From: Azospirillum thiophilum
Lineage (GTDB): Bacteria > Pseudomonadota > Alphaproteobacteria > Azospirillales > Azospirillaceae
Length of the DNA stretch: 64,000 nt
Assembly (NCBI RefSeq): GCF_001305595.1
Contig: NZ_CP012401.1
Location: forward strand, 2,429,001 to 2,493,000
Direction of reading: 5' to 3'
The notes under the pieces were generated by a model. That model made no database searches, was not told where the DNA came from, and saw only the letters and a program-made list of their open reading frames with translations. The position numbers and the translations under genes were made by a program. Each line of letters opens with the position of its first letter. The first letter of the stretch is position 1. Positions 54,757-62,311 of this stretch are shown here, piece by piece.

Positions 54757-54954
54757 CTAGTGGTGCAGTGCGTGGAACAGAATGGCGGCCGGGGTGGCGT
54801 TCGCCCAATCCGTCAGAAAGGCACCGACCGGATGGAGCAGGATCGCCGCCGGGGTGGCTTCGAGCCAATCGGCGATGAAGTCGCGGACTGGATGCAGGGA
54901 CGGAGTGTCGCCGTGGAGGCTGTGGCCGTCGCGGTGAAGACTGAGCGTGCTCAT
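54757..54954 (-). CDS. Small protein with two 20-residue repeats (member 1)
   Basis: 65 residues. After a 20-residue histidine-rich leader (MSTLSLHRDGHSLHGDTPSL) come two adjacent 20-residue repeats: HPVRDFIADWLEATPAAILL (21-40) and HPVGAFLTDWANATPAAILF (41-60), identical at 13 of 20 positions, then HALHH. The shared core is F-x3-W-x2-ATPA. No known family was recognised. The next gene upstream has the same plan, so this is a real gene family. The amphipathic repeats may pack against each other or a membrane. Confidence 0.75.
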   Translation of the reverse strand: MSTLSLHRDGHSLHGDTPSLHPVRDFIADWLEATPAAILLHPVGAFLTDWANATPAAILFHALHH

Positions 54955-55002
54955 GGTTGAGTCCCCGTTGGCAAAAGGGAAGGGGTGAAAGGCGCGTTGA
55001 TG

Positions 55003-55197
55003 TCAGCGCTTCAGCATGCTCAGGACCATGCCGGCTGGAGTCGCTGCGGCCCATTCGCGCAGGAAAGCGGTTGTTGGACGCAGCACCAGATAGGCCGGGG
55101 TCGCTTCAAACCAAGCGGCCGGAAATTCGGCGATGGCATGCAGGGCATCAGTCGATACATGGTTGGCGGTGTCGGTTTGGAAAGTGGTGGTGGACAT
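55003..55197 (-). CDS. Small protein with two 20-residue repeats (member 2)
   Basis: 64 residues with GGAGA 8 nt before ATG 55197. Same architecture as its neighbour: MST start, 19-residue leader, then two 20-residue repeats HAIAEFPAAWFEATPAYLVL (20-39) and RPTTAFLREWAAATPAGMVL (40-59), then SMLKR. Conserved F, W and ATPA occupy the same repeat positions as in member 1. The leader has two histidines instead of five. First gene of the pair; the gap is 48 nt. A possible promoter lies in the AT-rich stretch 55220-55250. Confidence 0.77.
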   Translation of the reverse strand: MSTTTFQTDTANHVSTDALHAIAEFPAAWFEATPAYLVLRPTTAFLREWAAATPAGMVLSMLKR

Positions 55198-55468
55198 GAT
55201 CGGTCTCCATCAGGCTGTTGAGTAGACTATATACTGGTATACCCAATGCCAAATACGCTTCCTCTGCATTGCTGAATGCTGCAAAAATTACAGCTTCCCC
55301 AAGATTTTCTTCGGCAGAACATCTTTGTGGCAGATATTCAGTTATGCTGACGATGCGTCCACCTTCTTTTGTCGTGGCGATCCTGAAGGTGTCCGGATGA
55401 ATGGGTGAAAAGCTGGTTGATCAAACCAATGTCTTGACAGCGATCATCGAAAAAACGAATCCAGGTCC

Positions 55469-55858
55469 ATGATTCAGTACATTGGCCCCGATCCCCTCCG
55501 CAGCTTGTATGACGCCGTGCAGACCCTGCGGCGTGAGCCTGCTGCTGCACCCGAAGCCTCCCGTACGGCAAAGCTGCTGGCTCAGGGACGTGCCCGTATG
55601 GCCCGGAAGGTCGGCGAGGAGGCGATCGAAGTTGCGATCGAAGCCATGCGCGGCGACCGCGACGCGCTGGTGATGGAGGCGGCAGACCTTCTCTACAATC
55701 TGGTCGTACTGCTTGCCGACCTGGACATCGCCCCCGATGAAGTTTTAGCGGAGTTGCGTCGGCGAGAAATGGCATTTGGCATTGCCGAAAAGCTGCCGAA
55801 GCCCGACGATCTTACTAACAACGTTGCTGTCGGGCCGGTAAAGCGAGGCAAGCGGTGA
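55469..55858 (+). CDS. hisE: Phosphoribosyl-ATP diphosphatase-like protein
   Basis: 129 residues. MazG-like all-alpha fold with the HisE signature KLLAQGRARMARKVGEEAIE (about 36-55) and EAADLLYNLVVLLADLDI with ELRRRE (about 71-99); the Glu and Asp residues bind Mg2+. HisE hydrolyses phosphoribosyl-ATP in histidine synthesis. It is not beside other his genes here. Alphaproteobacterial HisE is often found at the end of hisBHAF, so this isolated and slightly long copy could be a paralogue with another nucleotide substrate. Confidence 0.78.
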   Translation: MIQYIGPDPLRSLYDAVQTLRREPAAAPEASRTAKLLAQGRARMARKVGEEAIEVAIEAMRGDRDALVMEAADLLYNLVVLLADLDIAPDEVLAELRRREMAFGIAEKLPKPDDLTNNVAVGPVKRGKR

Positions 55859-55883
55859 GCCGTTTCTTTGAGACTCGATCTGC

Positions 55884-57761
55884 TTAGATGTTCTCGACAT
55901 CCCGTGGAAAGACGAGCTCAAAGCGCGTACCGCCACGTTGGGTAAAGCGGTACTCACCCTGGATTTGCTGGGTGAAGGCTCTAATCAGGTCCATGCCCAT
56001 CGATCGCCGACCGGTTCCTGCTGGTGCCACCCCCTGTTCGGCACAGCCGGTGCCGTCATCCTCGACTGTGAGCTTCAGAAAATTGTCCTGTGCATTGACG
56101 GTGATCGTGATGATGCCGGCATGGCGATCGGCGAAGGCATGTTTGAAGGCGTTCGACACCACCTCGTTCAGGATCAGCGCAAAGGGAACCACCCGGTTAA
56201 GGTCGATGCTAAGCGGTTCCACTTGGTGCCGAATCATGATCTCGCGCCCCGGCCGGCGGTGGAAGCTGCTGAGATGGCCGGCCAGCGCCTCAATGAAATT
56301 GTCGAGCCGGACGGACGATACTCCCGTGGACCGATAAATCTGCTCATGGATCAGTCCCATTGTGTTGATACGGCTCAGCGCTTCGCTGAATGGTCCCTCC
56401 AACTCCGGCGTACGCTGGGCCTGTAATTCCAATAGGCTCAGGATGACCTGGAGGTTGTTCTTCACCCGGTGGTGAACGTCTCGCAGCAGCACCTCCTTTT
56501 CAGCCAGTGTCTGGTCCAGATGGCGGGTGCGTTCGGCGATGCGACTTTCAAGCGCTTCGTTGACGCATCGCAAGGCTTCCTGTGCGTCGGCGGCCTGACG
56601 CGACCGGCGCAACGCGATGCCGCCTAGCAGGACCAACAGGCACAACGAGGGGATGGCGAACAATGCATAGGGCTTCACCCTGTCACGCCATGCCGTCTCG
56701 ACGGAGGTGATGTCTGTTCCGTATACTACGTAGATAGGCAGGTTCGGAACCTTGCGGCGAGCCAGAATCCGTTGTGCACCGTCGAAGGAGGTCACGATGC
56801 GGACGACTCCATTCTCTTCCGTGCCCTTGATCAACTCTGGGTATCGGCCGATGTTGACGCTGTCCGGTGCGGCGCTCGACGGCTCGCGCACCAGCACTTC
56901 GCCGTCCTCCCGCAGCAGCAGGACGACGTCTTGTGGATCGTGCAGGACCGATCGGTAGAAATCGGTGAAATAGCTCGGCTCCAGCGAGATCTGCACCACC
57001 CCGTGGAACCTGTGGTCGGTGGATTCCATCCGACGGCTGAGGGTGAAGATGACCTTGGACATGAGCTTGCCGCTCAGGCGCGGACCGAAATAAACCTGAT
57101 CATTGCTCGCCCGATGTGCCTGAAAATACGCACGGTCCGCTACGTTCAGCGGGCGCATCGGCCATTCGAAGCTGCTGGCGCGCATCCGCCCGGTCTCGTC
57201 GGCGATCCAATAGGACTGTACCTCCGGTGCTTCGGCAGCCATGGCCTTCAACCGCTCGTGCAGCAGGGGGGAGGAGTCGACGCGCTCCCAGCCGAGATCG
57301 TCGATCATCCATTCGATATGGGACAATGTCGTTGCGTGGATGCCCAGCGTCTTGGCGGCATGCTCTTCCAGAACGCGGGCGATGGCGACGCTGCGGCTCT
57401 CCGCCTCCTCGATCACTTGATGGCGGTATTGGTGGGCCGCGATGGCCAGCAGGGCAGCCGTCAGAGTGACTGCGACAGCCAGCAGGGCCAGAACGGCGGG
57501 CGACGCCGCCTGTCGCCGCTCTCGGGCAGTGCCCCGCGCATTTTGCGGCATTCGATCATTGCTTTGGCGGCCATTGGTTCGGTTCCCACCGGCTTGCCGG
57601 CCATCCGCTTGGCGAAGGCCGTTGTCCGTGGCATCGGGTTCGTTGCTTATCCCAGAGATTGTCTCAGGTTCCTGCGCGGACCGGTTCGGGTGCGGAACGT
57701 TCCGCATGCCGGTCCGATCCTCTGCGGCGTGCGCGTGCTGATCGAAACCGGGAGAGGTCAT
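55884..57761 (-). CDS. Membrane sensor histidine kinase (Cache, HisKA_2 type)
   Basis: 625 residues. A long polar N-terminus, membrane segment 1 (about 88-109), periplasmic dCache sensor (about 115-355; YWIADETGRMRASS, DRAYFQAHR, YFGPRLSGK), membrane segment 2 (about 363-385), coiled coil, then the HisKA_2 phosphoacceptor region LRDVHHRVKNNLQVILSLL and an HATPase domain (LNEVVSNAFKHAF, VEDDGTG). The family often signals to stand-alone receivers. Start uncertain: ATG 57707 or 57551 would remove the polar leader. Convergent with hisE, 25 nt apart. Confidence 0.9.
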   Translation of the reverse strand: MTSPGFDQHAHAAEDRTGMRNVPHPNRSAQEPETISGISNEPDATDNGLRQADGRQAGGNRTNGRQSNDRMPQNARGTARERRQAASPAVLALLAVAVTLTAALLAIAAHQYRHQVIEEAESRSVAIARVLEEHAAKTLGIHATTLSHIEWMIDDLGWERVDSSPLLHERLKAMAAEAPEVQSYWIADETGRMRASSFEWPMRPLNVADRAYFQAHRASNDQVYFGPRLSGKLMSKVIFTLSRRMESTDHRFHGVVQISLEPSYFTDFYRSVLHDPQDVVLLLREDGEVLVREPSSAAPDSVNIGRYPELIKGTEENGVVRIVTSFDGAQRILARRKVPNLPIYVVYGTDITSVETAWRDRVKPYALFAIPSLCLLVLLGGIALRRSRQAADAQEALRCVNEALESRIAERTRHLDQTLAEKEVLLRDVHHRVKNNLQVILSLLELQAQRTPELEGPFSEALSRINTMGLIHEQIYRSTGVSSVRLDNFIEALAGHLSSFHRRPGREIMIRHQVEPLSIDLNRVVPFALILNEVVSNAFKHAFADRHAGIITITVNAQDNFLKLTVEDDGTGCAEQGVAPAGTGRRSMGMDLIRAFTQQIQGEYRFTQRGGTRFELVFPRDVENI

Positions 57762-57795
57762 CGGAGCGAGGCAATTCGGTTATGGTGAACGGTTG

Positions 57796-57818
57796 GTTAC
57801 GCTCAAGCATAGCGTAAC
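57796..57818. promoter_or_regulatory. Operator-like inverted repeat before the histidine kinase gene
   Basis: GTTACGCT (57796-57803) and AGCGTAAC (57811-57818), perfect 8-nt arms with a 7-nt spacer, 35 nt upstream of the kinase ATG at 57761. Its size and symmetry suit a dimeric regulator. Confidence 0.5.
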
Positions 57819-58336
57819 TGCAGCTTGCCGTCATCCAACAATCAAAACGATATTATCTCTATATATGAGGGCGCATTAAGTGTAGTTGCTTCTCAGAGTA
57901 GATGTTTGGCAACCAGACGGTGCTGGGACCGAATTCATAACTTCGCATATCAACCGAAGCGGCTCACTGCTTATCCCGATAAAGCAGATGGCTGCAACCG
58001 GTCAGAATGCTGTCGAACCATAATGTTCAACATTTCTATTTCGGCAAAAATGCTGTCGTGGGCAGAAGTGGAAAGACATGGATAGCGTAGGGAAAATCAG
58101 AAAAATCACGATATTTCATACACAAAAATACTCACTCACTGCAGTTCTTGCCGCGTTTCCCAAGAACAGCATCTTGGGAAGGGTCGGTTACAGCAGGCGA
58201 CGAACTTTCGTAATATGCGACAAATTGAAACGAATGCTGCCCAATCGGTGAAATCGGCCTTGGAAGTACCGGCTTCCGGTGGTTCCATCGCAGGCGGGAC
58301 AAAGGCCGACACGGCCGGTCGTGGGGGAGGCGGTTC
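57819..58336. other. Divergent intergenic region, AT-rich in part
   Basis: About 520 nt between the divergent kinases. AT-rich around 57840-57880 and 58085-58135, likely holding promoters for both. A short open frame at 57825-58085 lacks a start site and normal codon use and is not called. Nothing else is supported. Confidence 0.5.
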
Positions 58337-60130
58337 ATGACCGGGATGACGGCCGGGACGAAGAATGGGGGAACGGACGACGAACTGCTGTTTGGGCCGG
58401 AGGACGGCACGGTTTCGGCAGTGCGCTCCCAGCGGCCGAGCGGTCCCCCCTGGCCCATCCTGGTGGTGGATGACGACCCGCAGGTCCATGCCATGACCGC
58501 AGTCCTTTTGCGCGACTTCGATTTCGACGGCCGTCCGTTCGAAGTGGTGAGTGCGATGTCGGCGGAGGAGGCCAAGGCGATTTTGGTCGAAAGGCCGGAT
58601 CTGCCCGTGGCCCTGCTGGACGTGGTGATGGAGACGGAGGATGCCGGCCTCAAGCTGGTTCGGCACATCCGTGACGATCTGGGCAACCGGCGCATGCGCA
58701 TCGTTCTGCGTACCGGCCAGCCGGGCCAAGCACCCGAACGTGACGTCATCGTCGGTTACGACATCAATGACTACAAGGCGAAGAGCGAACTGACCGCCCA
58801 ACGCCTGTTCACCACCCTGGTCAGCGCGCTCCGGGCTTGGCGCGACATCTTGACGATCGAACGCAACCGCCAGGGGCTGGAACGCATTCTCAGCGCCGCC
58901 ACTACGCTGTTCGAGACGCGGTCGATGCGGAGCTTCGTCGAACGGCTGGTGGAGCAGATCGCCCGTGTCGTCGATCCCGGCATCGCGCCTGCCGTGCTGG
59001 CTTGTCGGCCGATTGAGCGGGACGACGGCACCCGTCCGGTCTCGGTGGTTGCCGCCCTAGGTGGATTTGGCCGGACCGTCGGGCTGCCGGTGGCCGACAT
59101 CCTGCCCGCCGACGCCGTGGCGGCAATCGAGGAAGCCTTGAGCGGACACAGCAACCTGTATGGCGAATACAGGTGCGTCCTGATCTTCCGCACGCGCGAG
59201 CATGGCGTCACCGCTTTCCAGCTGGAGCGAGCGGAGCGCTACACTGCGGATGAGCATCGGCTTCTGGAACTGTTCTGCAACCGAGTCGCCATCGGCTTCG
59301 ACAATGTCTGCCTTTATGAAGAACTGGTGGCACTGAACCGCTCGCTGGAACAGCGGGTGGCGGAACGGACGAATGAACTTGCCGCCAACCAGAAGGCGCT
59401 GATTCTGGCAAAGGAGAGAGTCGAGCGCGCCCTGGAATGCGAATTGCTGGCCCGTGACCGCCAACGGCAGTTCCTGGGCATGGTAAGCCATGAATTCCGC
59501 ACGCCGCTTGCCATCATAGACAGCGCGGCCCAATTGCTGGCGATCCGGGCCGAGCAGGTGGAACCTGACATGCTGGAACGACTGGCGGTGATCCGCGGCA
59601 GCGTCCAGCGCCTGACCGGCCTGATCGACGCCCATCTGACCGATGAAAGGCTGCAGGGCAACGCATTGGTAGTGGAGCGTTGCGAGGTCGATCTGCCCGA
59701 TCTGATCCACACCGTGGTTCAGCCCTTCCGCATCGCCTATCCCGATCGCAAATTCCGGATGGAGTTGGAGGAATTGCCGCGCAAGGTGGAGATCGACGCC
59801 CATCTGATCGGGCTGGTTCTGACCAATCTGATCAACAACGCGGTCAAATACGCTGCGCCTCCCAGCCCGATCCTGCTGCGCGGCCACACGGATGGCGCCA
59901 TGGCGGTGATCGAGGTGGCCGACCACGGCCGTGGCATCCCTCAGCCGGAGATCCCGCGTCTGTTCGACCGCTTCTTCCGTGGATCCGGTGCGTCGGGCGT
60001 TCCCGGCACCGGCATCGGCCTGCATACTGTGCAGCAGATCGTGCTGCTGCATGGCGGCGCGGTCGCAGTCGACAGCGAATTGGGCAAGGGCTCCACCTTC
60101 CGGGTCGTGCTTCCCGCGCCGCATGCCTGA
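58337..60130 (+). CDS. Hybrid response regulator-histidine kinase (REC-DUF3369-HisKA)
   Basis: 597 residues. N-terminal receiver (ILVVDDDPQVH at about 41-51, phospho-Asp in VALLDVVMETEDAG), then a DUF3369 domain (about 185-330, RNRQGLERILSAATTLFETRS … GVTAFQLERAERYT), a coiled coil, and a C-terminal kinase with H-box MVSHEFRTPLAI (about 384-395) and ATPase motifs NLINNAVKYA, DHGRGIP and GTGIGLHTV. No membrane segment, so a cytoplasmic relay kinase that receives phosphate at its N-terminus. Convergent with the OmpR-type regulator at 60211. Confidence 0.93.
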   Translation: MTGMTAGTKNGGTDDELLFGPEDGTVSAVRSQRPSGPPWPILVVDDDPQVHAMTAVLLRDFDFDGRPFEVVSAMSAEEAKAILVERPDLPVALLDVVMETEDAGLKLVRHIRDDLGNRRMRIVLRTGQPGQAPERDVIVGYDINDYKAKSELTAQRLFTTLVSALRAWRDILTIERNRQGLERILSAATTLFETRSMRSFVERLVEQIARVVDPGIAPAVLACRPIERDDGTRPVSVVAALGGFGRTVGLPVADILPADAVAAIEEALSGHSNLYGEYRCVLIFRTREHGVTAFQLERAERYTADEHRLLELFCNRVAIGFDNVCLYEELVALNRSLEQRVAERTNELAANQKALILAKERVERALECELLARDRQRQFLGMVSHEFRTPLAIIDSAAQLLAIRAEQVEPDMLERLAVIRGSVQRLTGLIDAHLTDERLQGNALVVERCEVDLPDLIHTVVQPFRIAYPDRKFRMELEELPRKVEIDAHLIGLVLTNLINNAVKYAAPPSPILLRGHTDGAMAVIEVADHGRGIPQPEIPRLFDRFFRGSGASGVPGTGIGLHTVQQIVLLHGGAVAVDSELGKGSTFRVVLPAPHA

Positions 60131-60210
60131 AGTGGATCGATAGCGATGGCGCCGATCTGGGATCCGGGCCATCGCGGACACATGCGGCCGACCTGACCTA
60201 GGCCCCCGAC

Positions 60211-60969
60211 CTAGGCCTGCGGTGTACCCACCACACGGACCGGGGCGGAGAAGACGTAGCCGACGCCATGCACCGATTTCAGCGGGGCAGGACCGCCGAT
60301 GGCGCCTTCCACCTTATGACGCAGGCGGCCGACGACGGTATCGATCGAACGGTCTTCCGGGTTCCAGCGGCGGTTGTACAGTGCCTGGGAGATCTGGTCG
60401 CGCGTCGCCGGCTTTCGTGCCTGGGCGGCCAGCAGGCTGGTCAGTTTCATTTCCATGCTGGTCAGGCTGATCCGGACCCCGGCCGGGTTGGTCAGGCTCC
60501 ATTCCGTAGGGTCGAGGGACCAACGCGCCTCGTCGCCGTCGGCAAGAGCGTCAGCACCAGCAGCGCCATTGATTGGCTGGGCAGCCGATTCGGCAGCCCG
60601 CTCGTTCAAACGGCGCAGCAGCGACTTGACCTGTGCTTCCAGTTCGCGCAGTTCGACCGGCTTCACCAGATAAGCGTCGGCGCCGATTTCCAGTCCGACC
60701 ACACGGTCGACGGTGGAGCCGCGCGCGGTCACCATGATGATGCCGGCATCATGGCCGTCGCGCAGCCGCGCGGCAATCTTGAACCCGTCCTCGTCCGGCA
60801 GGTTCACGTCCAGGATCACGATGGCGGCGTTGTGGATCTCCAGCATCCGGTCCAGTTCAGCACCGTCGCGGGCACCGATCGCTTCGAAACCGCAGCCGGA
60901 CAGATACTCGATCATATCGGTCCGCAGGGAATTCTCATCTTCGACCACGACGATCGTCGGACCGGCCAT
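60211..60969 (-). CDS. OmpR-family response regulator
   Basis: 252 residues. Receiver (VVVEDENSLRTDMIEYL, phospho-Asp in VILDVNLPDEDG near residue 54, Lys in LVKPVELRELEAQ) and a C-terminal winged helix (LTSMEMKLTSLLAAQARKPATRDQ … YNRRWNPEDRSIDTVVGRLRHKV, with VHGVGYVF). A longer than usual linker of about 45 residues separates them. Four tandem NGTNACA boxes lie about 100-140 nt upstream of its ATG, suggesting autoregulation. Its end is 80 nt from the convergent hybrid kinase, which may be its partner. Confidence 0.93.
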   Translation of the reverse strand: MAGPTIVVVEDENSLRTDMIEYLSGCGFEAIGARDGAELDRMLEIHNAAIVILDVNLPDEDGFKIAARLRDGHDAGIIMVTARGSTVDRVVGLEIGADAYLVKPVELRELEAQVKSLLRRLNERAAESAAQPINGAAGADALADGDEARWSLDPTEWSLTNPAGVRISLTSMEMKLTSLLAAQARKPATRDQISQALYNRRWNPEDRSIDTVVGRLRHKVEGAIGGPAPLKSVHGVGYVFSAPVRVVGTPQA

Positions 60970-61070
60970 CCCGTGCTCTCCCTATCACCACTTCAGCGGG
61001 TGAAACATACCCCAGAATGCATAAATTTTAAAACAAAGTCGATGCAACTCCAACCCTGCCGAACCCGCTG

Positions 61071-61108
61071 CGTCACAAACTGTCACATTAAGTGACATCT
61101 CTGTAACA
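61071..61108. promoter_or_regulatory. Four tandem direct repeats, likely response-regulator binding site
   Basis: CGTCACA (61071), TGTCACA (61081), AGTGACA (61091) and TGTAACA (61102) follow one another with starts spaced 10, 10 and 11 bp, one helical turn each. Consensus NGTNACA on the forward strand. The middle two also form the palindrome TGTCAC-ATTAA-GTGACA (61081-61097). Direct repeats with this period are the usual target of OmpR/PhoB-type proteins. The nearest gene is the OmpR-type regulator transcribed leftward from 60969. Confidence 0.65.
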
Positions 61109-61402
61109 GATTTGGTGAATCGGTCCAGGTCTTTTACGCCGCAATCTGTCCGGATCCGTAGCTCGCGCCGACGGCTGTCTGGCCGGACCGTAAGCGAGTG
61201 CCGAACTGGGTGATGCCGTCGCGCTGCACACGGCCGGCCTGGGAGCGTTTGGTGAACCCGGCGGGCAGCATGTCCATCGACCGCAGGGTGACGGACCGGA
61301 TTGGCCGCGCATATTCGGACAACGGCATCGTGACCGTCCTGATGGCGACTGTGGTGGGGAGGATAACGGCCGCTATAGGAGTCAGTTGGGAACCGTGGCA
61401 TT

Positions 61403-62191
61403 TCACGTCAAGATCCCGCTGCGCCGCCACAGAGAGTCCAACTGGCCGTCTTCTGTGAGACGGTCGAGCAATGAATTGAGCCACGCTGCGGCGACCGGAC
61501 CGCCGCGGCGCGTCAGGATGGTATGCTCGTAGACCTGATCCGTCCGCTCCGAAATCAGCAGTTGGCCTGCCAGCCCGGGTTCGCGTTGCAGCAAGCGCGT
61601 CAGGAAAGAGCGGGTGACGATGGCAAGGTCGGCGCGTCCGGCGGCGACGCTGCGCACATTGCCTTCGTGCGTCACTGTAACGCGGGTACGATAACGCTGT
61701 TCCAGAACCTTCGGGTCTGCATCGAATCCGGCGAAGGCATAATGATAACCGAGTCGTCCAAGAATCGTCTTGCCGGACAGGTCGTCGAAGTAGCGCTGGT
61801 CGATCCCAGGCGCCGCTCTGGCCACGAACACTTCCGCGTCGTGCAGGAAGGGGCGCGTAACGTCGACCGCCCGATCCTGCCAGCCCCAGGCACGACTTTC
61901 GAAGGCGATCATATCGAACCGTCCCTGTTCCAGATCCTCGTAACGCCGTTGCGGTGCCGTCCGGACCAGTTGGAAGCGGCGTTCATTCTGGGCGGCGTTG
62001 AACAGGTTCAATAGATCCTGTGTGACGCCGCCGCCCGAATCATCGACATAGGGAGGAAATTCATAGGCGCCGACCTTGACGGTTACCGGCACCCCCTGTG
62101 CCCAAACCTTCCGGTCGGAGAGAAAAGGCAAGGCTGAAAGAAGAGGCAACACAGTCTTCAGCGCCGTGCGGCGGGATACCGGCCCCGTCAT
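61403..62191 (-). CDS. Periplasmic solute-binding protein (SBP family 3)
   Basis: 262 residues with an N-terminal export signal containing SRRTALKTVLPLLSAL (a Tat-like RR, although the following residues do not fit the strict twin-arginine motif). The mature domain follows the family-3 pattern: VKVGAYEFPPYVDD, GVTQDLLNLFNAAQ, FDMIAFES, FLHDAEVFVA, LSGKTILGRLGYHYAF, GRADLAIV. No transporter genes adjoin it, so it could serve a sensor kinase instead. Ligand unknown. Confidence 0.88.
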   Translation of the reverse strand: MTGPVSRRTALKTVLPLLSALPFLSDRKVWAQGVPVTVKVGAYEFPPYVDDSGGGVTQDLLNLFNAAQNERRFQLVRTAPQRRYEDLEQGRFDMIAFESRAWGWQDRAVDVTRPFLHDAEVFVARAAPGIDQRYFDDLSGKTILGRLGYHYAFAGFDADPKVLEQRYRTRVTVTHEGNVRSVAAGRADLAIVTRSFLTRLLQREPGLAGQLLISERTDQVYEHTILTRRGGPVAAAWLNSLLDRLTEDGQLDSLWRRSGILT

Positions 62192-62311
62192 TTTGCCCTT
62201 CTCCTTTTGCCCTGATTCCGTGTGGTTACTCTACCCCCGTATGTATCCATGCTGCAATGCGTGACGTTTCCTGTCCGTCCTTCGAAGCAGGGCAATGGCA
62301 GGCGGTGACTG

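Noticed and set aside
57825-58085. 86-codon forward open frame between the two kinases
   Set aside because: No ribosome binding site, unusual codon use and no recognisable features; the region looks like promoter DNA.
60193-60216. GACCTAGGCC repeated twice in direct orientation
   Set aside because: The short repeat of the palindrome CCTAGG could form a weak hairpin between convergent genes but is too small to call as an element or terminator.
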